DNA of 30,344 nucleotides from a virus: the IMG/VR virus record IMGVR_UViG_3300033150_001932, positions 1-30,344 of that record, one strand, 5' to 3'. Positions 20,544 to 29,874 of this stretch are shown here, piece after piece. Within the stretch, counting starts at the first letter, position 1. Each line of letters begins with the position of its first letter. The position numbers and the translations under genes were made by a program. Under the pieces are notes generated by a model that searched no databases, was not told the origin of the DNA, and saw only the letters and a program-made list of their open reading frames with translations.

Positions 20544-22619
20544 ATGGCACTTGTGACAGACGAGCTGATAACCAGGTTGCAGCTGGAAGGCGTCGAGACC
20601 TACGAGCGCGCCATGCTCAAGACGGCACAGTCACTCGACGTGGCGGCGCAGGCCGAACAGCGGCAATTGCGAGCCATGCGCCTGCGGGCGCAGCAGATGT
20701 CGCAACAGGCCATGCTGATGAGCCGCTATTCAATGCTGGCTGGTGGGGTCGCGGCGGCAGTGAGCGGAATGGCTGCAGTGAGTATCTCCAAGGCGATGCA
20801 GCAGGAGGACGCGGAGAAGGCACTGACCACGATCCTGGGCGACAAGGCGCAGGCCCTCATTGAGCTTGCCGCGGCATACCAGAAGCAGACACGGTTCGGA
20901 GACGAGCAGATAATCCGGGCACAGGCACTCATGGCCACGTACCCCAAGCTGCGGCCCTACCTGGCAGAGGCCACGCGGGCGGCGCTGAACCTCGCCGAGG
21001 CCTACCGTTTTATTGGCATGACGGTGGAGCAGGCGGCGCAGACCTTGGGTAAGGCGAGCATGGGGCAGGCGGGGCAATTGCGTCGTATCGGTATCGACAT
21101 CGACCCGGCGAAGCTGAAGGCGGAGGGCTTCCGGGCGGTGCTGGAGCAATTAGGCACCGAGACGCAGGACATCGCCTTCAAGACGGACAGTGCGAGCAAG
21201 GCCTTGTCGCAAATGAAGAACGTCGTGGGTGATTCTGCGGAGCAAATCGGCAAGGTATTGCTACCCTATGTGAAGCAGGCTGCCGGGTTCGTGGAACAAC
21301 TCGTGTACGACTTCGATAAGCTCAGTCCGAGCATGAAGCGGTTCATAGTCATTGGGGGCGGCCTTACCGGGATAGCGGCGGCCACTGGTGCCGTGGCATT
21401 ACAAGTGGCGGCGATATGGCGGCAGTGGCAGTACTCGACGCTGATGCTACGCACCTACAACCTGGAACTACAGCGGACTATAGGAATACAGGGTGCAGTA
21501 ACAGGTACAGGTATCACTGCGGCGGGGGCCGCGGGTGCTGCAAGGGCTGCAGGGGCGGCCAGCGGTGTGGGTATAGGTGCGGCGCTTACGAGCCTCGTCA
21601 ATCCGATTACACTCCTAGCCGGGGCTATCCTCGGATTTGGGCTGGTATGGGAGCATGATGTTGCTCCCGCACTGCGGGATGCTGCAGAGGCATTTAAGGG
21701 CCAGCGCGAGATGGAGGCGAGGTTCCCGTGGACGTTCATCCGACAAGGCACACTGCCGAGCCGGCAAGGATGGGCGCCGTGGAGCCCGGTTGTTTCCGAG
21801 GAGGAGCAGGTGCGGCGCATGGGCGGCTGGGCAGTGCCAGGCGGATATGTGGTTCCGACTGAACAGTTACCAGAGACAGAGGCCGAAGCCCAGCGTCAGC
21901 TGGGCGGCGGCCGTGCTCATGGAGGATGGGCAGGGCTGGCACTATCGGCTGCGCTACCGGTAATCGGGCCAATGTTACGGGCATGGATTTACGGAAGAGG
22001 CGAACAGGGCCTGTCATGGGCGGAAATCCGGGCCCAAATGCGGCAATTCGGCGAATACAAACGGGAAACAGACCGCATGGCCGAGGGGATGGACCGGGCC
22101 AAGGAGGCAACCAAGGAAGCTACTGATGCGGAGAACCAATGGGCAGAAGCTGTCGAGCGGGCCCGCATGGCCGTTGAGCAGTATGCCAGTTCGCTCAATC
22201 GGTTGCAGTCGGGCACGAGCAATTACATGGCCGTACTCCAACAGCTTGGGGTGCAACCGGCTAGCCCGCTGATGCGGCAAGCATTGCAGTGGCAGTACCG
22301 CACAGCCTGGCAGCAAGCAGCCCTTGGCTACCAGACCGGCGACTACCAGCAATACATTTCGGGCATTCGCGCGATGGTAGAAGCAGAGCGCGCGGCCCTC
22401 GGGCCTGGAGCACAACTCGGCGCTGGCTGGTCCTCAATTCGGCCCGAAGCAATCATGGCGCCGTGGCAATTTGAGGGTGCTGTTCAATCACCGCCGCCCA
22501 TGACTGTCTATCATAACGTCTGGATCAAAGCGCCGGATGGATGGGTCAAGGGAGAGGTAGTGCAGGCACAGGATGAGGTGGGGCGTAACGCCTACTACAT
22601 GCGGCAAGGGGTCAATTGA
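20544..22619 (+). CDS. tape measure protein
   Basis: A 691-aa protein in the tape-measure position. The N-terminus is helical and coiled (Ala/Gln-rich). Residues around 90-215 have the 'TILGDKAQALIELAAAYQKQTRFGDEQI'-type domain seen near the start of many tape measures. Hydrophobic segments follow at about residues 270-295 and 320-370 (GITAAGAAGAARAAGAASG...LLAGAILGFGLVW), which can insert in the host membrane for DNA entry. The helical part resumes around 500-590. By the usual rule of about 0.15 nm per residue, the tail would be roughly 100 nm. No peptidase or lysozyme motif is seen. The stop shares one base with the next start. Confidence 0.85.
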   Translation: MALVTDELITRLQLEGVETYERAMLKTAQSLDVAAQAEQRQLRAMRLRAQQMSQQAMLMSRYSMLAGGVAAAVSGMAAVSISKAMQQEDAEKALTTILGDKAQALIELAAAYQKQTRFGDEQIIRAQALMATYPKLRPYLAEATRAALNLAEAYRFIGMTVEQAAQTLGKASMGQAGQLRRIGIDIDPAKLKAEGFRAVLEQLGTETQDIAFKTDSASKALSQMKNVVGDSAEQIGKVLLPYVKQAAGFVEQLVYDFDKLSPSMKRFIVIGGGLTGIAAATGAVALQVAAIWRQWQYSTLMLRTYNLELQRTIGIQGAVTGTGITAAGAAGAARAAGAASGVGIGAALTSLVNPITLLAGAILGFGLVWEHDVAPALRDAAEAFKGQREMEARFPWTFIRQGTLPSRQGWAPWSPVVSEEEQVRRMGGWAVPGGYVVPTEQLPETEAEAQRQLGGGRAHGGWAGLALSAALPVIGPMLRAWIYGRGEQGLSWAEIRAQMRQFGEYKRETDRMAEGMDRAKEATKEATDAENQWAEAVERARMAVEQYASSLNRLQSGTSNYMAVLQQLGVQPASPLMRQALQWQYRTAWQQAALGYQTGDYQQYISGIRAMVEAERAALGPGAQLGAGWSSIRPEAIMAPWQFEGAVQSPPPMTVYHNVWIKAPDGWVKGEVVQAQDEVGRNAYYMRQGVN

Positions 22620-25600
22620 TGGCTCTGAACTGGGGAGACTGGGCCAAAACCGCGATAACTGAACAGGCTACATGGTCGGGCACGCTGACCCTGGAGAACA
22701 TAGACGATAATCCAGTGGGTGCAGCAACCGGCCCGCCAAGCGGCATAATCAGGCGTGTGCAACTATCGGCCATGGGCGTTGCAGTCGTCATAGTCGAATA
22801 CGGCAGCGGCACGATGATGGGGCCGCCGGCCGATTGGCCGCAAGCAGCGAAGGACGCGGTAAACGACTGGATTGATTGGGTAACGAACAACCCGCCAGAA
22901 GGAGAAGACCCACCCCCGCCGGCGCAGTACACCTGGTTCTGCTACCATGTCTACATCTCGGCACCGGGGCCAGTGATAGACGAAAGCTGGGAGGTTACGG
23001 GCTTTGCCTACTCAATGTGGTATGGCCCCTTCAGTAGCTTGACCCGCGACTTTTCATTGTACTGCAAGAACGTGGGCTTGCGGGCCCGAGGCGGCATTTA
23101 TGAATACTCGCACCGGCAGACACGTGATATCATAGACACAGTGGCGCGGCACCACTGGTTCGCAGACGATACCACGGTCAGCGGCGGTACGTTCGGGGCA
23201 TTGTCGGCGGAGGGCACCTGGACGGGCGGGCCCGGCGTTGGGGAGTTGCCCGATGACTGGCCGACAACGTTCCAAGCCAGCTATCAGATACAGTACGGGT
23301 CTACTGGCTCGGCTCAACTTGACACGAATTACGGTAGTATCGCAGTGGAATGGGACGGGCAGGACGTCAAGCTCAATGCTCTCGACGACCGCTATTACGA
23401 CAGCGCTTGGCACCATTGGTGGGACGGAGATGAATTCCAAGACCCTTGGCCGCCCAGCGGAAAGACCGTGTACTGGCGCTGCTACGGCGATGGCAATACG
23501 ATACGATTACACAAGACCGCGGCGACCACCAACGACATCACATGGACAGGATGGAGCCGGGTACCCAAGATTGTAGCATTCAACATTGAGGCAGGCAAGT
23601 GGGACGACCCCGACGGGGACTTTGACAACCCCATACAGTTTGACCTATTCGGGTTGAAGGACCCGCTTACCGGCGACCGTATTTACCTGGGGGCGGGCCA
23701 GAGTGATTATTACACCGAGGCACATCATGCTTGGTTCGAGGAAGATGTGTTCGGTGCGGGCCTACAAACCGTGCGGATCAAGCAGGAATGGTACGAGGAT
23801 CCCGATAATGGCGTCAACTCAAGCGCCGAGGACAAGCTTGTAGATACGTATGATGTCAGCCTTGATGATCGGGTCTGCGGCATAGCGATTTGGGATTTGA
23901 CGCAAGATGATTATACGCAGACGCCATATGTGAGCGCCGCGGGGATCCTGGACATAAGCCATGACAGCGTGAACGTGCACTTGCCGCCGGGTCTGTCTGC
24001 GCCGCCGACGCAGTGGCAGGGTTCCGGGGGCTTGGTAGTCACGAACCAGACAAATACAACCGTGACCTTCGAAATCCCGTCAACGGCGACCGAGCCCAAG
24101 TTGTACCGCGAGCTCACGAGCCGCTACTGGGTCCAGATGGATAGGCTACAGCCGCCGAATTACGATGATACTTTGGCATACAAAACTGATTGGCCGATTT
24201 ACCTGAAAGCGAACCTGGACAACAGCGATGTGCCGGCAACTGACCCGCTCTATGCCGCCCTGACAGCCGACGAGGACGTGACTAATTACAGCAACCACTC
24301 GTACCTGCGGCTGAAATACAATGCTCCCCGCGACAGCGACCTTACCGTGCAGTTGACGTACCGGCGGCTGATAGCGGTGGTTGACCCTTGTTATACCTGC
24401 TGGGAGTACCGCTATGGCCCAGAAGGAGCGTTCTGGTATGCACGCGGCGAGCAGGAGACGGCCACCTACAGCTATGACTACCAGGGCAATACCCTGTCGG
24501 GGGCGGGCAACCAGGACTACTACATAGACCTGCGCGTGCCGGCGGAAGGCGGGCTGGTGCGCGGGGCACTGTCGCACGTCGAGAAGATAGAAATCAGCGG
24601 CTTTTCGGTGCCAGCCAGCGGCACTGATACTTGGACCCTGGATGTGCAGAACATGACCCTCTGTGACGGGCCAAGTGCCGACCCAGGCCCGAAGTGGAAA
24701 TTCAAGCGGCCATGGCGCTGGACCAAGAATTGGACGGCGGGTCATGCACTGCATTGCGGTGCCGATATTGTGCCCATCCAGTACGGCTATGAGCAATTTG
24801 AAATCAACGAGCAGTATTCGCTCAAGCACACGCAGTTTCGGCAGCACTGCCCGACATATAGCGGCACGCCGAGCGACCTGTCATATGCCAAGACCCTGCG
24901 GCGCCTTGCTGAGGAATTGAATTTCCAGGAAGGCATAAGTGCCAGCTTTACCGATAGTGGATACGATGCACTATTCAAGGACGGTGACGGCAACTACCTG
25001 TTCGCACCGGGCAATGCCTACTGGTGGTGGCTGAAGTATGACCCTGACGTGGACGCGCCTCTGGAAATGGCTTGTACCGTCGGGGCATTCCAGATGGCGC
25101 CCGGGGTGGTGTACAACTTCCATATCCGCAAGTTCTTGGACGGGAAGGCACATGGGCTGGTGACCGACGGCATAAAGCGACTTACCAACCAGGTGGAGGC
25201 GGTGGCGGTATACAAGCGTTCGGTCGACTATGGCGGAGAATGGAGCCTGACCGACCCCAACGTGATATTGGTTGGCAAGTATGACACAGATGCCGATGGA
25301 CGGTGGGTCTCCGATCCGCTGGAGCCCGAGGGCTGGCATTACGCAATGTGGACGGCCGCAGAGGGATTCGAGAACCTGTACGATCCCGTGCATCGCGAGT
25401 ATTTCCTGCATCCGCCGACGGGCCGAGGGGCAATGGAGCCTACCCTATGCGAGGGCCCGGTGGGCAACCTGTTCCTTGTCTACGAATGGAGCGGCTATAT
25501 CTGGCTGCGGCGGCGCAACTCGGTAAGCCAGCCATGGAGCGACCCGATACCGGTTTGCCAAGCCCGTGGCCCCGCGGTGCTCAAGGCCGGCACCGGCGTG

Positions 25601-25690
25601 CTGTGGCTGGCAGTATATGACGGGACCACGGTGGAGGTCTGGAAGTCGGAGAAGGACGGGGACGCCAACACGTGGGAGCAGGTGACGTGA
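22619..25690 (+). CDS. large tail-tip structural protein with sialidase-like Asp-box end
   Basis: A 1023-aa protein unusually rich in Trp, Tyr, Asp and Gly, after the tape measure, where siphophages encode distal tail and tip proteins. Beta structure dominates. There are 'DGDGNYLFAPG' and 'KYDTDADGRW' acidic loops that may bind calcium. The last 100 residues look like beta-propeller blades, ending in 'KSEKDGDANTW', an Asp-box (S-x-D-x-G-x-x-TW). It may bind host glycans. The start shares an A with the TGA of the tape-measure gene (TGATG). Its UGA stop is followed in the same frame, three nt on, by the GTG of the next gene. No closer family is recognised. Confidence 0.68.
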   Translation: MALNWGDWAKTAITEQATWSGTLTLENIDDNPVGAATGPPSGIIRRVQLSAMGVAVVIVEYGSGTMMGPPADWPQAAKDAVNDWIDWVTNNPPEGEDPPPPAQYTWFCYHVYISAPGPVIDESWEVTGFAYSMWYGPFSSLTRDFSLYCKNVGLRARGGIYEYSHRQTRDIIDTVARHHWFADDTTVSGGTFGALSAEGTWTGGPGVGELPDDWPTTFQASYQIQYGSTGSAQLDTNYGSIAVEWDGQDVKLNALDDRYYDSAWHHWWDGDEFQDPWPPSGKTVYWRCYGDGNTIRLHKTAATTNDITWTGWSRVPKIVAFNIEAGKWDDPDGDFDNPIQFDLFGLKDPLTGDRIYLGAGQSDYYTEAHHAWFEEDVFGAGLQTVRIKQEWYEDPDNGVNSSAEDKLVDTYDVSLDDRVCGIAIWDLTQDDYTQTPYVSAAGILDISHDSVNVHLPPGLSAPPTQWQGSGGLVVTNQTNTTVTFEIPSTATEPKLYRELTSRYWVQMDRLQPPNYDDTLAYKTDWPIYLKANLDNSDVPATDPLYAALTADEDVTNYSNHSYLRLKYNAPRDSDLTVQLTYRRLIAVVDPCYTCWEYRYGPEGAFWYARGEQETATYSYDYQGNTLSGAGNQDYYIDLRVPAEGGLVRGALSHVEKIEISGFSVPASGTDTWTLDVQNMTLCDGPSADPGPKWKFKRPWRWTKNWTAGHALHCGADIVPIQYGYEQFEINEQYSLKHTQFRQHCPTYSGTPSDLSYAKTLRRLAEELNFQEGISASFTDSGYDALFKDGDGNYLFAPGNAYWWWLKYDPDVDAPLEMACTVGAFQMAPGVVYNFHIRKFLDGKAHGLVTDGIKRLTNQVEAVAVYKRSVDYGGEWSLTDPNVILVGKYDTDADGRWVSDPLEPEGWHYAMWTAAEGFENLYDPVHREYFLHPPTGRGAMEPTLCEGPVGNLFLVYEWSGYIWLRRRNSVSQPWSDPIPVCQARGPAVLKAGTGVLWLAVYDGTTVEVWKSEKDGDANTWEQVT

Positions 25691-25693
25691 ACA

Positions 25694-25987
25694 GTGGCGA
25701 TCACCGGCAAACACCCAGACATTGACCAGGCGAACGAGGTGCAGTACCTGGCTTGGTACAATGGCGGTGCGCAGTACATCACGCGATCGCTGGATGGCTT
25801 CGTGACCCGGCTCAGTTATGGTTCAAGCACCTCGGCCGTGATAACGACTGCCAGCGATGATGCACGCTGTGCTATATGCAAACTGAGGACACAGGGCAGG
25901 CCGCTGGTGGCCGTGGTGCCGCATGGCGGCGACCTGGAGACGTGGATTAGTTACGATGATGGCGCGACTTGGAGTCAAGTGAGCTAA
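25694..25987 (+). CDS. Asp-box (BNR-like) propeller-blade protein
   Basis: A 97-aa protein starting at GTG 25694, one codon beyond the UGA of the preceding gene and in the same frame. It contains 'RSLDGFVT' and 'SYDDGATWSQV', Asp-box turns as found in sialidase-type beta-propellers, with strand-like 'VQYLAWYNGGAQYI' and 'RPLVAVVPHGG'. A blade or two alone cannot form a propeller, so it likely assembles with its neighbours or is read as an extension of the upstream protein. The TAA stop overlaps the next ATG by 1 nt (TAATG). Confidence 0.62.
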   Translation: MAITGKHPDIDQANEVQYLAWYNGGAQYITRSLDGFVTRLSYGSSTSAVITTASDDARCAICKLRTQGRPLVAVVPHGGDLETWISYDDGATWSQVS

Positions 25988-28296
25988 TGCCGAAACGCAT
26001 AGGGCCATACTACGAGGTCAAGCTATACGACAGGCACCTGCAATATGGGCGGGTGGGCGGCTTCGGCCGCAAGGACACCATGGCGCAGGTGCACGACAGC
26101 CGTGCCGCGATAATCCCCTACTTTATCCCCTCGCATTATAGCAATCTTGGCTGCTATGGCTCGCAGCCGGTGGCCGCCGTGCACTTGACCAAGGTTGGAG
26201 AGCACGGGGTGGCGGTGCCCAAGGCACTCTGCGACATGGGGCAGGCGGCGAGCCTGGGCAGCTCATACTATGAGACATTCGGTGGCACTTGGACGGTGCT
26301 CACGGGGTCCCAATATGGAGAGCAGATAATGTACCAGTACGACGGGGCCAACGCGGTGACTGGCCTCAAGACGACCTGGTACTACCCGCCCAACCCGGTT
26401 ATCTGCGTGAGCCTATGGCGCGGCGAGACCAGCGGGAGTGCTGGTTCGAACCATGCGCAGTACACGGCGATATACTTCGGCCGCAACTATGAAGGTGGAC
26501 CCGGCGGCCAGTTTCGCTTGGTGATACCATATGGCGGCTGGGGGCCGTGGATGTCATTCTGGAACCAGTGGACGAGTCGCTGGGAGCCGCTGGAGCCGGT
26601 AGATGCCAACATCACGGGACTGCCGCCCGTAGAGGGCATCCAGGAAGGACAACGGCTATTTGTGTGGATAGCCTGCTGGCGCGGAGAGATATGGGCCTCG
26701 ACGGACGGCTTCCAATCGGTTGCCCAGGGCTGGATGATACCCGAGGGTGCCTATGATTCGGCTGGCATATGGCATTCGTTCGCGGTCAAGCGGCACGTGT
26801 ATTCCGGCCCGGTGTCGATAGAACATACCGTGGGCCAGTGGGCGGCGACGGTTTACCCCATCTGGATGCCCAACAGCACCGATGGTATCACGCCCACGAT
26901 ACAATCGCAGCCCTATGAATTTGGCTACAAAGTTGCGGACAACCCCAACGCGGTGAATGTGCAGACGGCCTCGTGGCCGGTGCGCGCCGACCCCGAGGGT
27001 AGCGAGACGGAGGGCGAGATATTGGCTGACGTCAGCGTATCGGTAGTAGACCTCGGCGATACGCAACGGGCCTGGAAAGTAACGCTGGAGCCGTACAGGT
27101 GGGAGCACGGCGGGGTAACCACGTATGTAGCCCCACAATTGCTGGCCGCACAGATTTGGCAAGCGGCTCATGTGTATTCATATGAGACTGTACCGACACC
27201 GACCACGGTTAGCGACGTGGTGGAAGTGGAATTGACTTGGCCGGGCACTTTCCGCCCGGCGACGGGCCGCATAGTATTTGAAAACTCCGAGCGGACTTTT
27301 TCATCACTCAAGGACTACCAGCGCGTGCAGATAAAGCTGGGTAGCAAGCTTGATGATGGGAGCAACGACGGCGACCTCGTGTTTGCGGGCTGGATCGTGA
27401 CGCCGGGCCGCAGGGCGCGGACACGAGGGCCGCGGGCCGCCGAGGCCTATGTGTTTGATGCCTTGGCCCGACTTGAGGATATCAAGGTGCTACTCGATAG
27501 CCCCGACTTCGGCTGGAGCACAGGCGATGGTGCATTCACCTGGATCCTGGGACACTGCGGATTTCATAGCAATCAAATCAGCGGCAGCGGTAGCGGCGAC
27601 ATGCTGATTGAAGACTACGACCCAGAGGACGACCGGTACCTGCCCGAATTTGGCCGCCCATGGCTGGACGTAGTGCGGCAGATACTGCATGCCGATGGGC
27701 AGAGCGAGTTGTACGTAGATTACGATGCAACGGAATTTGAAATACTGACGCGGACGAATGGGCCGTTCAGCAGCACCAGCGTGGACTACCAACTGCAGGA
27801 GAAGACGCCGCCGGACGAGAGTAGTAGCATTTATCACATCTACTCCATACGGGTGGACCGGGATACGGCCTCCGTGGACCGCTATGCCAACTGGGTAGTA
27901 GTGGAAGGGGCGAGCAAGCCGTGGCGGCGAGTGGCGGCGATGGCCTGGGATGAAAACATGTTCAACAGCTCCGCCGATACCTTCGCCGGCGGCTGGCCCC
28001 ACACCTATGCTGAGCGAGACATGGGCATACAGACGATGAGCGACGCCATGGGGCGCGCTTATGGCATTTACGAGGAGCGGGCCGGCCTTGCCGAGTATTG
28101 CACGGTGGAGACTGACCTGATTGCGGGGGTACGGTACGGGCAAGTCTTCTCCACGACTTCGACGCGGGCTGACGGGCGCTTGGCAGAAGTGGGGGCGCTG
28201 GACAAGAAGTGGAGGATCATTGCTTATAAGCATCGCGTTGCCAAGGGCCGCCAAGCGCGAACGGAATTGACCGGCAAGTACATCGGGACGGTGTAG
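25987..28296 (+). CDS. tail hub/tip protein, late-control-like C-terminal half
   Basis: A 769-aa protein. The N-terminal half is beta-rich with more Asp-box-like turns ('GEIWASTDGFQSVAQGW'). From about residue 340 the style changes to that of tail hub proteins, with 'EVELTWPGTFRPATGRIVF', 'RVQIKLGSKLDDGSNDGDLVFAGWIV' and 'PWLDVVRQILHADGQSELYVDYD'. This resembles the gp27/gpD-like baseplate-hub fold that closes siphophage tails. ATG 25987 overlaps the previous stop and has GGAG about 11 nt upstream. It probably forms the central tip and holds the receptor-binding proteins encoded next. Confidence 0.65.
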   Translation: MPKRIGPYYEVKLYDRHLQYGRVGGFGRKDTMAQVHDSRAAIIPYFIPSHYSNLGCYGSQPVAAVHLTKVGEHGVAVPKALCDMGQAASLGSSYYETFGGTWTVLTGSQYGEQIMYQYDGANAVTGLKTTWYYPPNPVICVSLWRGETSGSAGSNHAQYTAIYFGRNYEGGPGGQFRLVIPYGGWGPWMSFWNQWTSRWEPLEPVDANITGLPPVEGIQEGQRLFVWIACWRGEIWASTDGFQSVAQGWMIPEGAYDSAGIWHSFAVKRHVYSGPVSIEHTVGQWAATVYPIWMPNSTDGITPTIQSQPYEFGYKVADNPNAVNVQTASWPVRADPEGSETEGEILADVSVSVVDLGDTQRAWKVTLEPYRWEHGGVTTYVAPQLLAAQIWQAAHVYSYETVPTPTTVSDVVEVELTWPGTFRPATGRIVFENSERTFSSLKDYQRVQIKLGSKLDDGSNDGDLVFAGWIVTPGRRARTRGPRAAEAYVFDALARLEDIKVLLDSPDFGWSTGDGAFTWILGHCGFHSNQISGSGSGDMLIEDYDPEDDRYLPEFGRPWLDVVRQILHADGQSELYVDYDATEFEILTRTNGPFSSTSVDYQLQEKTPPDESSSIYHIYSIRVDRDTASVDRYANWVVVEGASKPWRRVAAMAWDENMFNSSADTFAGGWPHTYAERDMGIQTMSDAMGRAYGIYEERAGLAEYCTVETDLIAGVRYGQVFSTTSTRADGRLAEVGALDKKWRIIAYKHRVAKGRQARTELTGKYIGTV

Positions 28297-28300
28297 CATA

Positions 28301-28522
28301 ATGGATTTTCAACGAGATATTTTGCGGCGCGGCCTGCGGGCACTGGAGCCAGTGCAGCTTGATGCCGCCATGGCTGCCCGCCGCTGGCTTCAGCAGGGAT
28401 GGACAGTGGCACCGGGCCAAAGCATCGGCTACTGGGAATTATCGGGCACGGCGCCGGTATTCCGCAAGTGGTTCATGTTCGGGATGCCGTCGAGTGCATT
28501 CGGTGATGGGAGGTTAGGATGA
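28301..28522 (+). CDS. small hypothetical tail-region protein
   Basis: A 73-aa protein starting 4 nt after the hub gene's stop. A basic amphipathic N-terminal helix (FQRDILRRGLRALEPVQLDAAMAARRWLQ) leads to 'GWTVAPGQSIGYWELSGTAPV', a hairpin-like segment. It ends at TGA directly abutting the ATG of the next gene, in the same frame. The family is not recognised. It may be a minor tip component or a chaperone for the fibre-like protein that follows. Confidence 0.58.
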   Translation: MDFQRDILRRGLRALEPVQLDAAMAARRWLQQGWTVAPGQSIGYWELSGTAPVFRKWFMFGMPSSAFGDGRLG

Positions 28523-29311
28523 ATGGCGACGACCATGTTTGGCCTGCCGACATTCAGTGACCACAGCGAGGTCCTGTCGGCGGACTTCAACCAGATACCG
28601 TGGGCCGTAGACCGCCTGGGGAGGGCAGTGGATGCAGCGCGTAACCAGGGCGTGATTGCCGGCTGGCAGGCGGCCTCGGGGGTCAGCACTATCACCAGCG
28701 GCCAAGGTGTAATTGGCGGATGCTACTGCGTGACGACCGGTAGCCAAGCCATAAGCGGCCTGCAGGCAAGTAGCACCAACTACTTGTTCGCACGCCTGAA
28801 CAGTGGTAGCCCGACCTCGGGCACGGTGGACTTCGTGGCGCGGCTGACTAGTTCGCCTCTGACCAATCCCGACGGTGCGACCTACGCCGTGCGGCTGGGC
28901 TACGTGACAATGTCGGGCAATACGATTAGCGGGGTGTACGGGAGCGGCACGAGCACGTTCCCGCGCGATAAGCTGGTGCGGCTTGCCGATAATACAGCGA
29001 ACCTGATGGTGGTGGATGGGCCGTTCGGGTTGGCGACCAGTACGGTCTACAGTGGCAGCTACACGGCAGGCGACAAGCCGGTGATCCTGGCTGATGCCAG
29101 CGGCGGAGAAGTGCGGGTGAACCTGCCGGCGGCTGACAGCGTGAAGTGGCGTTGCTACCATGTCAAGAAAATCGCCGGGTCGGCGGCCAGCCAGGTGGTA
29201 CTATCAGCCGCCAGCGGCGAGACCATAGACGGGCAGGATACACAGGTAATCACGGCACAGTACAACAGCCTGCAGGTCGTCTGTGACGGGAGCGACTGGT
29301 ACATCATATAG
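28523..29311 (+). CDS. tail fibre-like protein
   Basis: A 262-aa Gly/Ser/Thr-rich beta protein. It opens 'LPTFSDHSEVLSADFNQIP', then 'GWQAASGVSTITSGQGVIGGCY', and later 'DKPVILADASGGEVRVNLP', a motif type seen in phage tail-fibre and spike proteins where 'v.a.a.gg.vtv.LP' precedes the C-terminal shaft. It ends 'QYNSLQVVCDGSDWYII', a very common terminus for this group. The ATG abuts the preceding TGA, with GGGAGGTTAGGATGA upstream. Likely part of the receptor-contacting apparatus. Confidence 0.72.
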   Translation: MATTMFGLPTFSDHSEVLSADFNQIPWAVDRLGRAVDAARNQGVIAGWQAASGVSTITSGQGVIGGCYCVTTGSQAISGLQASSTNYLFARLNSGSPTSGTVDFVARLTSSPLTNPDGATYAVRLGYVTMSGNTISGVYGSGTSTFPRDKLVRLADNTANLMVVDGPFGLATSTVYSGSYTAGDKPVILADASGGEVRVNLPAADSVKWRCYHVKKIAGSAASQVVLSAASGETIDGQDTQVITAQYNSLQVVCDGSDWYII

Positions 29312-29319
29312 GGGTGTGA

Positions 29320-29865
29320 ATGGGAATGAGTTATTTTGCCAAGGTGCGGCTCTGGGATGGTACGGATGCCGCGGCGATTACTAATGATGGTGCAGTAGGG
29401 GCCGAGGACAGTCGCAGGCTGCAGGTTGCGGCGGGCGACCGGTTCTTGGTGAGCTATATCTACAGCGGCGTGGCAAGTAATGCAAGCACCTGCCTGTACC
29501 TATCTGGTGCCGCGGGCGGCCAATGCTGGGCGGTCATAGGCGTGGAGGGTGGCGACAGCGTGGAGGTGCGGCTCTACGAGGGCACGGTAATGTCCACGGC
29601 CGGCACGGGCGTGACCCCAGTCAACCTAAACCGCGACAGTGCGGCGACAGCGGCTTGGACGTTCTACCGCGACGGCGTGCTCAGCACGGTGGGAACAGAG
29701 ATATACCAGGGCGTAGCCGGACACAATCCATGTAGGGTAGGCGGAATGGCGGCGCCGGCGAGCGAGTGGGGCCTGGCGACTTCGCAGACGTACCTGCTGA
29801 AGACGATCAACCGCACCGGGGCTGCGGCCGACATAGGCGTGACTATAGAGTTCCACGAGGGGTAG
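29320..29865 (+). CDS. fibre-associated structural protein
   Basis: A 181-aa protein with two nearby starts, ATG 29320 and ATG 29326, after TAGGGGTGTGA. Predicted to be all-beta: 'MSYFAKVRLWDGTDAAAIT', 'RFLVSYIYSGVASNASTCLYLSG', 'DSVEVRLYEGTVMST', 'TAAWTFYRDGVLSTV', 'AADIGVTIEFHEG'. The strand pattern suggests a jelly-roll-like domain such as occurs in tail-tip accessory or decoration proteins. No family is recognised, and position is the main clue. Confidence 0.6.
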   Translation: MGMSYFAKVRLWDGTDAAAITNDGAVGAEDSRRLQVAAGDRFLVSYIYSGVASNASTCLYLSGAAGGQCWAVIGVEGGDSVEVRLYEGTVMSTAGTGVTPVNLNRDSAATAAWTFYRDGVLSTVGTEIYQGVAGHNPCRVGGMAAPASEWGLATSQTYLLKTINRTGAAADIGVTIEFHEG

Positions 29866-29874
29866 GGTGAGCTG

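Noticed and set aside
28301-29311. UGA recoding, suggested by same-frame neighbours split by a single UGA (28520-28522, 25688-25690)
   Set aside because: Many genes here end in UGA directly overlapped by the next start in a different frame, and Trp uses UGG throughout. Same-frame adjacency is expected for about a third of neighbours.
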